Source: Euonymus europaeus (taxonomy: Eukaryota; Streptophyta; Magnoliopsida; Celastrales; Celastraceae). From it: a stretch of DNA of 64,000 nucleotides. Where the stretch lies: contig OY756967.1 in NCBI GenBank assembly GCA_963580455.1, forward strand, positions 21,002,022-21,066,021, read 5' to 3'. A model generated the notes under the pieces. The model saw nothing but the letters and a program-made list of their open reading frames with translations, had not been told where the DNA came from and did no database searches. Positions 1 through 9,935 of this stretch are shown one piece after another. Within the stretch, counting starts at the first letter, position 1, and every line of letters starts with the position of its first letter. The translations under genes were made by a program, and so were the position numbers.

Positions 1-76
1 CTTATAGTTTCTTTCATTCAAACTCAACACTTCCACCACCACAAGACCAGAGTAAACAAGCATCCAGCAAAGAAAA

Positions 77-2362
77 ATGGCAGAGACCTGTCTAACAATG
101 GACACCGAAACCTCACCGTAAGTAACTTACAAATATTAATTAATTAAAGACAGAGAGAAGAAAACACATAAATTCAAACCCACATACCCCATTTTTTATT
201 CTTCTCCTTCTTTGAATTGTATATATGGGTTGAGACTTGGGTGGTGCAGGTTTGAGAGCAGTGAAATGCTTGCCAGTTTTCTAGCATCGACACCGCTGTT
301 AGAGGAGTCATGGAGGCTATGCGATCGTGCCAACGCAAATACGGGGCAAGCTTTTGTGATAGATCAAGTGGGAAGCAGAGTTTACGTTGCCTTTTCTGGT
401 ATGCAGTATTTGATTCAGGGTTCAGAACCGAGTTTCGGGAACTTGGTCGCGCTGGACAGCGTGAGTGATGATTTCTCAACTCCATTGCATTACTGCAATG
501 AAGGGGAAGAACCGGTGATGGTGCACGCTGGCTTGTTGCATCTCTTCCTCTCCTCCGCCTCAGCTTTCAAAAACCAGGTTAGTCTCTGATGAATTCTTTG
601 GTGTTGCTGAATTTGATGATTGAGATTGAGTTTGTTTGTTGAAATCTGATCATTTCTTGCTTGCCAAGTCTTGTATCAGTCTTTGGATGCAGTAAAACTT
701 ATATTTGTTTGACTAACAAGTAACAAGTCAAGCTGGTCTTATGTTGCATAATCTCATGAGTGTGCAGATGTCAATCATACGGGAGAAGAGTAAGTTCATT
801 GTCATTACAGGCCATTCTATTGGAGGAGGAACAGCCTCTCTGGCTGCTCTATGGCTACTTTCATTGCTCCAATCAGAGTCTTCATCCCTCCCAGTATTAT
901 GCATCACGTTCGGCTCTCCACTGCTAGGTAACGAGTCTTTTTCTCGTGCCATTGCTCGAGGAAGATGGGCCGGAAACTTCTGTCATGCTGTCTCAAAACA
1001 TGACCTAATGCCAAGGCTTCTGTTCGCTCCAATAGCTTCTATCACACCTCAGTTACATTGCTTGTTACAATTCTGGAATTTGTCGATGCAACCTCCACAA
1101 CATAGGCAACTTGCAGACCAATTAAACAGTGGTGTTGCTCCCCAAATCTTTCACTTTGTATTGGCCTACTTGGGATGGTTAGCACAAGCCGGAGGAGGAT
1201 CAGTGAAAATCTTGTTCTGGCCATTTGGCAACTTCTTTTTCTGTTCTGAAGAGGGTGCAATATGCATAGAAAATCCAACATCTGTTATTAAGATGATGAA
1301 CTTGATGCTGGTCACAAGTTCTCCTAGTTGTAGTGTTGAGGATCATCTTAAATATGGAGATTATGTCGGCAAAATTTCTTTGCAGGTCTTGAATAAGACA
1401 AACTTCATGCAAGGAGACCTCCCTGAGTCGGGCTATGAAGCAGGGGTTGCATTGGCATTGCAGTCAGCAGGGATACTTAACCAGGTAGTGCTTTCAATCA
1501 CTTGAAAACAATCTTACACAAAAGGAAGTGAAGTCAATGACTATATGAAATTGCTCTACAGGAACCAGTTGCAAGTCCAGCAAAGGATTGCCTGAAGATG
1601 GCAAGGAAGATGGGTCTTACACCCAGTCTCAACTGTGCAAAGTTAGCCATTAAACTGTCCAAGATAAATCCTTACCGAGCTGAGATAGAATGGTACAAAG
1701 CAGGTTGCGATACATCCGACGATCAATTGGGTTACTACGATGCCTTCAAGCAAAGGCACGCCTCAAAAAGAGATTCAAAAGTTAATATGAACAGACACAA
1801 GCTTGCTCAGTTTTGGGACAATATAATCCGCATGTTGGATAATAACCAACTGCCTCATGATTTTCACAGGCACCGCAAATGGGTAATGGGTTCTCAGTTC
1901 TATATGCTCCTGGTCGAGCCATTAGATATTGCTGAATATTATCGAACGCAAATGCATCGTTTAAAAGGGCATTATATTGATCATGGAAGGGAAAGGAGGT
2001 ATAAGATTTTCGACAGTTGGTGGAAAAATAGAAAGGTGACATATGAAGAAACCAACCAGAGGAGGAGTAGGTTTGCCAGCGCAACTCAGGACACATGCTT
2101 TTGGGCAAAGGTGGAAGAAGCCAGAGACTGGCTTGACAATGTGAGAAGTGAGAATGATCCAAGAAAGCTGGCTGTACTCTGGGATTCCATCGATCGCTTT
2201 GAAATGTATGCAAGGGGGCTAGTCGAAAGGATGGAGGTTTCTATAGATGTTCTGGCAAAGAATTCAAGCTACACTATGTGGATGAAAGATTATAAAAGAT
2301 TGAAATCCCAGATGCATCAACTGCCTCTCCATTTTCCAAGTTTGATGGATGACAATAAGTAG
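77..2362 (+). CDS. PAD4: PAD4 lipase-like immune regulator (EDS1 family), 4 exons, 628 aa
   Basis: Exons 77-117, 250-577, 768-1484 and 1562-2362 join in frame through GT-AG introns (the first donor is a perfect GTAAGT) and encode 628 residues ending in TAG. The N-terminal half is an alpha/beta-hydrolase lipase-like domain. It has the nucleophile elbow GHSIGG (Ser about 140), an Asp in SKHDLMPR (about 202) and a candidate His in VEDHLKYGDY (about 316). The C-terminal half (about 380-628) is the helical EP domain specific to EDS1, PAD4 and SAG101. By family knowledge PAD4 forms a heterodimer with EDS1 that binds nucleotide-derived signals from TIR-domain receptors and engages ADR1-type helper NLRs, driving salicylate-linked defence. 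The start at 77 is chosen because the 41-nt first exon restores the conserved FESSE motif across the junction. A 3' fragment of this gene was duplicated at 4906-5254. Identification is firm; the exact first exon is slightly less so. Confidence 0.93.
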
Positions 2363-2596
2363 GGTACACATAGCCAAAAAAAAAGATATTTACTACTTGT
2401 AGCTTATGGTACAAGACTCATTATATACGTTAAAGATGTGTACATATATCACCTGCAAGAGCAATAAAAAGTTCAGCTCATCTTGGACAGACTTGAAGTC
2501 AGCTTCTTGGGGCACCTCTCCTTTTGGACCAAGGAATCTTGTTTCCTTGTGTATATTCCTTGTGCATAGATATGAACATCACCTGCACTACAGATA

Positions 2597-3712
2597 TTAG
2601 CTTACTTCAATTTTCCAGAGTTGTTTGGTGACTTCAACCATTGTTGGTCTTTCCTCCTTAGGAGTGGCCGTGCATTTTAGAGCGAGTTCTTTCACAGCTT
2701 CCCATTGATGCAGCAGCTGCTGCCACTGGGACTCTCCTCCCTCTGCTATAAGGAATGTAGAATCCACAATATCTTCAATGGAATGGCATGATAAATAATC
2801 CGTAACTAGATATGCTGAGCAAGTAATAACCTCACACCCAAAAAACATAAAATCCTTTCCCGTGACCAAATCATATAATTCCTGAGGCTCTTTTCCTGTT
2901 AGAAGCTCAAGTAAAAGTGAACCAAAGTTATATACATCAAGTTTCTCATTTACTTCAGCTCCGATATCTGCTGAGATATAACCCTCGCGTAATCCAAATG
3001 AATCTACCTTGACTTTCTCACCCTCACGGATTGTCATTGAAGACGAAAAATCAGACAGTTTCAGAACATAATTTTGGTCCAGCAAAATATTAGAGGGCCT
3101 TATTTCTCTATGAATGATAGGCTTTGCAAATGCAGTGTGGAGATATGCAATTGCATGAGCGATCTCCCCTGCAATCTTTAACCTACTTTTCCATGGCAAT
3201 GGTTGCGAATCACTTCCAGTGCTGGCGTGAATTCGATCATACAGAGTTTCATCCCCTGCATATTCATACACGATTGTTGGAACAGTTGTCTCGAGACAGC
3301 ATCCTAAGAGCTTCAAAACATTCTTGTGACCACTCAACATTGCCGAAATAGAGACATCAGTAGCTGCTTCATTGCACCATTTATTCAGCGACCATTGCCT
3401 CCATTTGTTTGTTGGATGCTTGTAAGGCAACCGACCTAACTTACGTATGGAAACAACTCGACCTTCAATAGTACCCTTGTACCACTTTCCGAGGCACTTA
3501 CCATTGAAAATGAAACTATGATCATAGTTGTTGGTGGCCTTCTTGAGCTCTTCTTCTGAATAACTGCGAAAGGGGTTATATTTTCCATCAGAAGAAGCAA
3601 TCAACTCCTTCATTAACAAATTTCCATTCTGTAAAAATGATCTCTTTCTTTCTTTCTCAGCCGTTCCCAAGCACCTTGAAATGAAACTAGGGCAAACATA
3701 TGGCATCTCCAT
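2597..3712 (-). CDS. ZED1-related pseudokinase (ZRK/RLCK XII-like), copy 1, 371 aa
   Basis: A single coding exon encodes a kinase-fold protein of the ZED1-related (ZRK/RKS1) type. Landmarks are a FRSYSEEELKKATNNYD lead-in (about 48-64), a poor Gly loop, VVSIRKL where VAIK is expected (about 86-92; the catalytic Lys is replaced by Arg), HREIRPSNIL in place of HRD-K--N (about 201-210) and DFSSS in place of DFG (about 221). Loss of Lys, HRD-Asp and DFG-Gly predicts a pseudokinase. By family knowledge ZRKs are cytoplasmic adaptors that bind the NLR ZAR1 and recruit PBL-type kinases modified by pathogen effectors, so this is a plausible decoy or adaptor. The start is taken at ATG 3712. The reading frame opens further to 3739, but that end coincides with a TTTGCAG acceptor (exon from 3733), so a 5'-UTR intron is likely. 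Its twin is at 5451-6554. Which NLR it serves cannot be read here. Confidence 0.85.
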   Translation of the reverse strand: MEMPYVCPSFISRCLGTAEKERKRSFLQNGNLLMKELIASSDGKYNPFRSYSEEELKKATNNYDHSFIFNGKCLGKWYKGTIEGRVVSIRKLGRLPYKHPTNKWRQWSLNKWCNEAATDVSISAMLSGHKNVLKLLGCCLETTVPTIVYEYAGDETLYDRIHASTGSDSQPLPWKSRLKIAGEIAHAIAYLHTAFAKPIIHREIRPSNILLDQNYVLKLSDFSSSMTIREGEKVKVDSFGLREGYISADIGAEVNEKLDVYNFGSLLLELLTGKEPQELYDLVTGKDFMFFGCEVITCSAYLVTDYLSCHSIEDIVDSTFLIAEGGESQWQQLLHQWEAVKELALKCTATPKEERPTMVEVTKQLWKIEVS

Positions 3713-3739
3713 CGTTGATTCGACAAAAATATCCTGCAA

Positions 3740-4640
3740 AACAGCAGCAAAGTAGAACTAATTCCTATATTAATCCAATTCCAAATACACCATTAAAATT
3801 AAAAAAATATGCACATTATTAATTTCACAAAATTGAATTCTGCATGCAAATAACTAAAACCCAAATCAGTCTTAAGAAGCCCTAGAAAAATAACATCAAT
3901 ATTTGAAAAAGAAACAGATTGACCTTGCACTGACCTTGCAACTTCTTTATAATTATTTGCCAATGGAAAACTTGATAATTGGGTTCCTTGATCGTCAATT
4001 TTCTATGGAAACCAGTTTTCATTAGTAGAGACCAGTCGTCATTCGAGTCCACATCACATTCACATCACACTTCGAAGAAAGGCACGGAATACGTAGTCAG
4101 AAGTCGCTACCGTGAGAGACTGATAGTCTGAGGAGCGAAGACTGGGGTCCTCGGCTGAAATTTTTTCGACGAGCATTTTCAAGTGTTCAACTCCGTGTGG
4201 AGCCCACATTGAAATTTTGGACGCCCTTAGAAATGCATTGTTGCATTCGCCCACATGAGAAGCCCAATAAAACATTTCGGAGTAGGCCCAAAGGATCTTA
4301 GATGGGCCTGCCTGCACTAAACTGACACAGCCCAGCCCAATACACAAGTCCCTTCATTTTTTTTTCAATTTGCCTTGTGGATGATGTTCACGCATAGAGT
4401 TTATAAGCCATCATACAGATGTCGCAATTTTTTTTTTTTTATCTTAGTTATCCTAAATTCTAAAAGGAACCCAAGCAATTTTATATGAATCATGGAGGTC
4501 TGATAATTTCATGTGTATTACGTGATCCATAAGAAACTCTCAATTTCATATGAATCATAGGAAAAAAATGAACGCTAGCAATTTTTTATATTTCATATTC
4601 TAAACATTAAATGTAAAAAAGATGTCAGAATCTAATATGA
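3740..4640. other. Upstream region of ZRK copy 1
   Basis: There is no convincing gene. The segment holds the presumed 5'-UTR intron and promoter of the minus-strand ZRK gene. It aligns by eye with 6588-7500 upstream of the second ZRK copy, including shared stretches around 3960-4340 and 6840-7200. It is therefore part of the duplicated unit. The second copy has about 120 extra bases near 7505-7620 that are missing here. Confidence 0.6.
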
Positions 4641-4710
4641 TGATAGTTTTCATAATTATAACATTAATTAACAGTTTAATACAACTGCTAACAGCAGCAA
4701 GAACTCCTGG

Positions 4711-4893
4711 TCAGACACAGTAATGATGAGAAAATGCAGTAGGATTAGCAGAATAGCAGTAGCCTCTCTTGGTGACCCTAACCATTAAACCATGCTTCAT
4801 GTGAAGAATAATAGAAGCACTAGGAGCAACATAGAGTCCTTTGATCACCTCAACATCAAAGTTTCTGGTTATAGAAGCTGCAGTGGTCTTCAA
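4711..4893 (-). pseudogene. CYP96 3'-end fragment left by tandem duplication
   Basis: On the minus strand this translates to the last roughly 45 residues of the P450 at 7739-9214 (KTTAASITRNFDVEVIKG, then ASIILHMKHGLMVRVTKRG). It stops abruptly just after the position that follows the haem-binding loop, so it lacks the haem Cys and everything before it. It has a few substitutions relative to the intact gene and is directly fused at about 4893-4905 to PAD4-derived sequence of the opposite strand. It cannot encode an enzyme. It marks the 3' breakpoint of the duplicated segment. Confidence 0.9.
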
Positions 4894-4905
4894 CTGGTCT
4901 TCGAC

Positions 4906-5254
4906 AGCGGGTGGAAAAAAACAGAAGGGTGACAGATGAAAAAACCAACCAGAGAAGTAGGCATGCCAGTGTGACCCAGGAGTCAGGACACATGCTTTTG
5001 GGCAAAGGTGGAAGAAGCTAGAGCTTACTTGACAGTGTCAGAAGTGAGAAGGATCCAAGGAAGCTGGCTGTACTCTGGGATTCCATCGATCCCTTTGAAA
5101 TGTATGCAAGGGGGCTAGGCGAAAGGATGGAGGTTTCTATAGATGTTCTGGAAAAGAATTCAAGCTACACTCTATGGATGGAAGTAAAAGATTGAAATCC
5201 CAGATGCATCAACTACCTCTCCAGTTTCCAAGTTTGATGGATGACAACAAGTAG
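4906..5254 (+). pseudogene. PAD4 3'-end fragment (duplicated last-exon tail)
   Basis: The sequence from the TCGACAG at about 4905 to the TAG at 5252-5254 closely matches the end of PAD4 exon 4 (about 2011-2362), including the segments encoding LAVLWDSI and FEMYARGL. It has no lipase domain, promoter or start. It carries small indels relative to the parent: extra bases near the CCCAGGAGTCAGGACAC stretch and a loss near 5180 where the parent encodes WMKDYKRLK. The downstream PAD4 3'-flank is also copied (5255-5450 resembles 2363-2596). It is a non-functional duplication remnant. Confidence 0.9.
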
Positions 5255-5450
5255 GGTACACACAGCCAAAAAAAAAAGATATTTACTACTTGTAGATGTG
5301 TACATATATCACCTGCAAGTGCATTGAAAAGTTCATCTCATCTTGGAGTCGGACAGACTTGAAGTCAGCTTCTAGGGGCCACCTCTCCTTTGGCCTAGGA
5401 ATCTTGTTTCCTTGTGCATAAATATGAACATCACCCCTGCACTACAGATA

Positions 5451-6554
5451 TTAGCTTAATTCAATTTGCCAGAGTTGTTTGGTGACTTCAACCATGGTTG
5501 GTCTTTCCTCCTTAGGAGTGGCCGTGCATTTTAGAACGAGTTCTTTCACAGCTTCCCATTGATGCAGCTGCTGCTGCGGGGACTCTCCTCCCTCTGCTAT
5601 AAAGAATGTAGAGTCCACTATATTTTCAATGGAATGGCATGATAAATAATCTTTAACGTGAGATGCTAGGCAAGCTATGCCCACACAATCAAGATTCCTA
5701 GAATCCTTTCCCGTGACCAAATAATGTAATTCATGAGGCTCCTTTCCCGTTAGAAGCTCAAGTAAAAGTGAACCAAAGTTATATACATCGATTTTCTCAT
5801 TTACTTCAGCATATGCTCCGATATCTGCTGTAGCATAACTCACGCATCCTGCATATGAATATACCTGGACTGTCTCACCCTCACGGATTATCATTGAAGA
5901 CGAAAAATCGGACAATTTCGGAACATAATTTTGGTCCAGAAAAATATTAAATGGCTTCAATTCTCTATGAATGATAGGCTTTGCAAATGCAGTGTGGAGA
6001 TACGCAATTGCATGAGCTATCTTCCCTGCAATCTCTAACCTACTTTTCCATGGCAATGGTTGCGAATCACTTCCAGTGGTGGTGTGAATTCGATCATACA
6101 GAGTTTCATTCCCCGCATATTCATACACGATTATTGGAACAGTTGTCTCGAGACAGCATCCTAGGAGCTTCAAAACATTATTGTGACCACTCAACATTGC
6201 CGAAATAGAGACATCAGTAGCTGCAAGATTGCACCAGTAATTCAGCTCCCCTGGACTCCATTCGACTGTTTTAGGCAACGAAATTAACTTGCGTATGGAA
6301 ACAACTCGACCTTCAATAGTACCCTTGTACCACTTTCCGAGGCACTTACCATTGAAAATGAGACTACGATCATAGTTGTTGGTGGCCTTCTTGAGCTCTT
6401 CTTCCGAATAACTGCGGAAGGGGTTATATTTTCCATCAGAAGAAGCAATCAACTCCTTCAATAACAAATTTCCATTTTGTAAAAATGATTTCTTTCTTTC
6501 TTTCTCTGTCGTTCCCGAGCATCTTGAAATGAAACTAGGGCACAGATATGGCAT
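5451..6554 (-). CDS. ZED1-related pseudokinase (ZRK/RLCK XII-like), copy 2, 367 aa
   Basis: This is an intact tandem duplicate of the gene at 2597-3712, with the same architecture and one coding exon. The pseudokinase signs are the same but not identical. VVSIRKL replaces VAIK, HRELKPFNIF replaces the catalytic HRDLK--N loop (Asp lost, Lys kept), and DFSSS replaces DFG. The two copies differ most after the VSIRKL motif (copy 1 has a short insertion) and in the segment following the LLTGKEP motif, where the sequence between TGKD and DYLSCHSIE is strongly diverged. The start is placed at ATG 6554. As in copy 1, an upstream TTTTGCAG acceptor suggests a leader intron, so the in-frame opening to 6587 is not counted as coding. 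Role by family knowledge: adaptor for the NLR ZAR1. Divergence of the two copies would fit different effector or kinase partners, but this is inference. Confidence 0.85.
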   Translation of the reverse strand: MPYLCPSFISRCSGTTEKERKKSFLQNGNLLLKELIASSDGKYNPFRSYSEEELKKATNNYDRSLIFNGKCLGKWYKGTIEGRVVSIRKLISLPKTVEWSPGELNYWCNLAATDVSISAMLSGHNNVLKLLGCCLETTVPIIVYEYAGNETLYDRIHTTTGSDSQPLPWKSRLEIAGKIAHAIAYLHTAFAKPIIHRELKPFNIFLDQNYVPKLSDFSSSMIIREGETVQVYSYAGCVSYATADIGAYAEVNEKIDVYNFGSLLLELLTGKEPHELHYLVTGKDSRNLDCVGIACLASHVKDYLSCHSIENIVDSTFFIAEGGESPQQQLHQWEAVKELVLKCTATPKEERPTMVEVTKQLWQIELS

Positions 6555-6587
6555 ATCCGTCGTTGATTCGACAAAATTCTCCTGCAA

Positions 6588-7738
6588 AACAATAGCAAAG
6601 TAGAACTAATTTCTATATTGATCCAATTCCAAATACACCATTAATTTTTTTTTTAAAAAAAGACGAACATTTATTTCACAAAATTGAATTCTGCACGCAA
6701 ATAACTAAAACCCAAATCAAATCAGGATTAAGAAGCACTAGAAAAATAACATCAATATTGAAAATTGACAACATTTCAAGGTACGATAGAAATATGAAAA
6801 GGAAACAGATTCAACTTGCACTGACCTTGCAACTTCTTGATAATTATTTGCCAACGAAAAACTTGATATTTGGGTTACTTTATCGTCAATTTTCCATGGA
6901 AACCAGTTTTCATTAGTAGAGAACAGTCGTCATTCGAGTCCGCAACACATCACACTTCGAAGAAAGGCACTGATTTAGGTAATCAGAACTCAGAAGTCGC
7001 TGCCGTGAGAGACTGAGAGGAGCGAAGACTGGGCTGGAATTTTTTATACGAGAATTTTCAAGTTTTCAACTCCGTGTGGAGCCCACATTGAAATTTTGAC
7101 CCTCTTAACCTCACAAGCCCAATAAAACATTACTCAGTACGCCCAAAGGATCTCAGATGGGCCTGTGTGCACAAAACTGATTAAGCCCAGCCCAATACAC
7201 AATTTCCTTTTTCCTTTCTTTTTTCTGTTTTTTTTCTTTTGAGTATGATGTTCACGCATATTTTATCGGCAATCATATAGACGTAAGTATTTTTTGTCCT
7301 AGTTTATTCTAAATTCTGAGATGGTTATACCTGATTTCATATATGTCATGTGGGTCATGGAAGTCCGACAATTTTATATGTATTACGTGATTCATTCGAG
7401 ACTCCCAATTTCACACGAATCATTGGAAGAAAATACGAATGCTAATATTTTTTTATATTTCATATTCTAAAGATTAAATGTACAAAAGGCGAAGCCAGAA
7501 TCTAAAGCTAAGCGTATAGCTGTAATTAATCAATAAGATCTGTAGCTTGCACAATTAAAAAACATGGAAATGTGAAGAAACGAAAAATTGTGGCCAATCC
7601 ATATGTACAATCCTACACAAATTATATGATGATAGTTTTCATAATTATAACATTAATTAATTAATTAACAGTTTAATACAACTGCTAACAGCAGCAAGAA
7701 CTCATGGACAGACACAGTAATGATGAGAAAATGCAGGA
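6588..7738. other. Intergenic: ZRK copy 2 upstream region and P450 3' flank
   Basis: No gene is visible. The first 900 bases are the duplicated ZRK leader and promoter region. About 7620-7738 is the 3' flank of the minus-strand P450, and its counterpart lies at 4640-4740. The roughly 120 bases at about 7505-7620 have no match in the first unit and so are an insertion here or a deletion there. Confidence 0.6.
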
Positions 7739-9214
7739 TTAGCAGTAATTTCTCTTGGTGACCCTAACCATTAAACCATGCTTCATGTGAAGAATAATAG
7801 AAGCACTAGGAGCAACGCAGTGTCCTTCAATAACCTCAACATCAAAGTTTCTGACTATAGCAGCTGCAGTGGTCTTCAACTGTGTAAAAGCCACTTGCTT
7901 CCCAAGACAAGTCCTCGGCCCAGCATTGAATGCGAAGAACTTGCTTGACGGCTCGTATTTGATCCTTCCATTCTCTGAAATCCATCTTTCAGGCTTGTAT
8001 TCCAAGCAATCTTTGCCCCAAACCCTCTTCATTCTTCCCATTGAGTACGTTAACAACATGACCTTAGTGTTTGGTTCCACCTTGTGACCACTTGGAAGAA
8101 TGTCTGGCTTTAATGGTGTCTTGAGTTGAAAAGGAACTGGTGGGTACAGCCTTAGTGACTCACACAATGCTGCATGCAGATAAACTAACTTGTTCAGCTT
8201 TTCGATGTCGGATTCCGGTTCTGTTGTCTCTAGTTCCTCTCTGATCTTTGTTTCCACAGATGGGTTTTCAGAGAGTAGCCAGAAAAACCAAGTGAGAGCA
8301 GAAGCAGTAGTGTCCTGTCCTGCAATCATAAGATTCAGAATTGTGTCTCTCAGTAGCTTGTCATCAATTTCCCAACCTTGAGTGTTGTCTTGATCCATAT
8401 ATGAAGTCAATAAATCAATACTCTCTCCATTATTTTCTCGTCTCTTAGTTGATATGCACTTACATATCAGATTGTCTAGAGTTTCTACAGCTTTTGATAG
8501 TTTCTTCTCTTTTCCGATCCCAAGAAACCTCATTAGCTTCCATGTCTTTTCAGGCATGGCATGTCTGTAAAAAATTGCTTCCTCTGCATCGATTAACGCC
8601 CGAGGAAATGGGGCGTCGGGGAAGCCAACGGAGAGGCTTCCCGGATCTTGTCCAGTGACCAGAATACATGTAGCATCAAATGTTAATCTTATAAACACAT
8701 CTTGCAAGTCCACTACTAATCCCTGTTTTGAGACATGATCAAGAAGGGGAATTAGCCCATTTTGCACCTTATCATACGTTGTACTCAACAAGAACTGGTA
8801 GAACTTGTTGTGAGTGAGTAACTGTCGAGCAACTCTCCTGTGATTCCTCCACAAATCGTCATCAGCGTTGGAAAATCCGTTGCCAACAACATCGAAGATT
8901 TTCTTGAACTCGGGCCCTTTCGGGTAGTTTGAGAAGCTTGTGGTCATGATATGCTGGATATTGGCAGGGTCTGTGGTGGTTAACATTTCAAACCAAGGAA
9001 CTTTGAAGAGAAAAGTACCTCCACATCGATCATGAAGTTCTGTAAATCCATCGTGAACGCTGTTGATGTTGAGGATAATCTCCGGTAACATTCCGACGAC
9101 AGGCCAGTTTTTTATCCTCCTCTTCTTGCTCTTCTTGCCTCTTAGGTTCCTCCAAAGAACGATGAAACCACAAAGTGCAAGAAAGATTTCAAAGAAGCAA
9201 ATTAGCAGAGACAT
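7739..9214 (-). CDS. Cytochrome P450, CYP96 family (alkane hydroxylase MAH1-like), 491 aa
   Basis: An intronless gene encodes a complete microsomal P450. It has an N-terminal membrane anchor (about 2-20), a basic hinge and NWPVVGMLP, the I-helix AGQDTTAS, the K-helix ESLRLYPP, the PERW motif and the haem loop FNAGPRTCLGKQ with Cys about 436. The overall sequence is of the CYP86-clan CYP96 type. CYP96A15 of Arabidopsis is the midchain alkane hydroxylase of cuticular wax synthesis, so mid-chain hydroxylation of wax alkanes or fatty acyl chains in the ER is the best guess. The start at 9214 gives a normal anchor. An upstream in-frame ATG at 9298 precedes a TATA-rich stretch (9264-9279) and would append a non-P450 leader, so it is not used. 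The gene's 3' end was copied to 4711-4893. Confidence 0.9.
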   Translation of the reverse strand: MSLLICFFEIFLALCGFIVLWRNLRGKKSKKRRIKNWPVVGMLPEIILNINSVHDGFTELHDRCGGTFLFKVPWFEMLTTTDPANIQHIMTTSFSNYPKGPEFKKIFDVVGNGFSNADDDLWRNHRRVARQLLTHNKFYQFLLSTTYDKVQNGLIPLLDHVSKQGLVVDLQDVFIRLTFDATCILVTGQDPGSLSVGFPDAPFPRALIDAEEAIFYRHAMPEKTWKLMRFLGIGKEKKLSKAVETLDNLICKCISTKRRENNGESIDLLTSYMDQDNTQGWEIDDKLLRDTILNLMIAGQDTTASALTWFFWLLSENPSVETKIREELETTEPESDIEKLNKLVYLHAALCESLRLYPPVPFQLKTPLKPDILPSGHKVEPNTKVMLLTYSMGRMKRVWGKDCLEYKPERWISENGRIKYEPSSKFFAFNAGPRTCLGKQVAFTQLKTTAAAIVRNFDVEVIEGHCVAPSASIILHMKHGLMVRVTKRNYC

Positions 9215-9263
9215 ATTGGATGCATGTGTGTTTTGTGCATGTAGAGGCAGAGCTAGCTTGGTA

Positions 9264-9279
9264 GCTATATATATAATGG
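9264..9279 (-). promoter_or_regulatory. TATA-like stretch of the CYP96 gene
   Basis: On the minus strand the run TTATATATATAG lies 50-65 bases upstream of the chosen ATG at 9214. This is a suitable distance for a short 5' UTR and supports the downstream start. It is inferred from position and composition only. Confidence 0.4.
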
Positions 9280-9900
9280 ATAGTAGTTTGTAATGCATCA
9301 ACAATAACTAACTGACAAGTCAGAAATCAAATTAGTTATGAGATGGTAATTAAGAATAAAATAACCAATCCCTCTAGTGTCAAATAGTATAGATTCAGTA
9401 GATACTGATTTTGTTTTTCACTGAAAGTAATAAATCTTAGCCACATTATAAACATCCGATCAACCTGAATTTAGGTTTATATCGAATGCACAAAGGACAA
9501 ACTGTGTGATGTCATTCTCAGTGTTTTACTGGTATATTGACAGTAAAATTACTTAAATTATGGCTATTGATACAAGTGCATGCTTAATCTGCGACCATCA
9601 CCTTCTATTCCTGCTAAATTAAATGATAATTTATTCCCAATTACATAAATGGTTATAGGCTTAATCAAGCTAATTTACCCATTAATGAGTTGCAATTAAA
9701 ATTAAGTAATTATTTATTTATATTTTGGTCACAATTAGATGTTGATTTTGAAATACCTAACTTGCACGAATAAGGTTGGTATCGTTCACAATTATGTTAT
9801 GGGTATATGTTGAGTTGTAACCGGAATGTCGTATTATAAATCTAATTTTATTTGTCCATCAACAACTACTACTGCAACAAACTAAGTTCACACGGAAGAA

Positions 9901-9935
9901 AATAATAATAATAATAAATATATATATATATATAT
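9901..9935. repeat. (AAT)n/(AT)n microsatellite
   Basis: A run of AAT repeats passes directly into AT repeats between the P450 promoter and the KIWI gene. It is a simple-sequence locus with no further role visible. Confidence 0.9.

Noticed and set aside
3713..3739. Upstream start for ZRK copy 1 (and likewise 6555-6587 for copy 2)
   Set aside because: The frame opens with TTG, and TTTGCAG|GA here is a splice acceptor in both copies. The first ATG downstream is taken.
9215..9298. Longer N-terminus for the P450 from ATG 9298
   Set aside because: It would lie upstream of a TATA-like stretch and add a leader not seen in CYP96 proteins.
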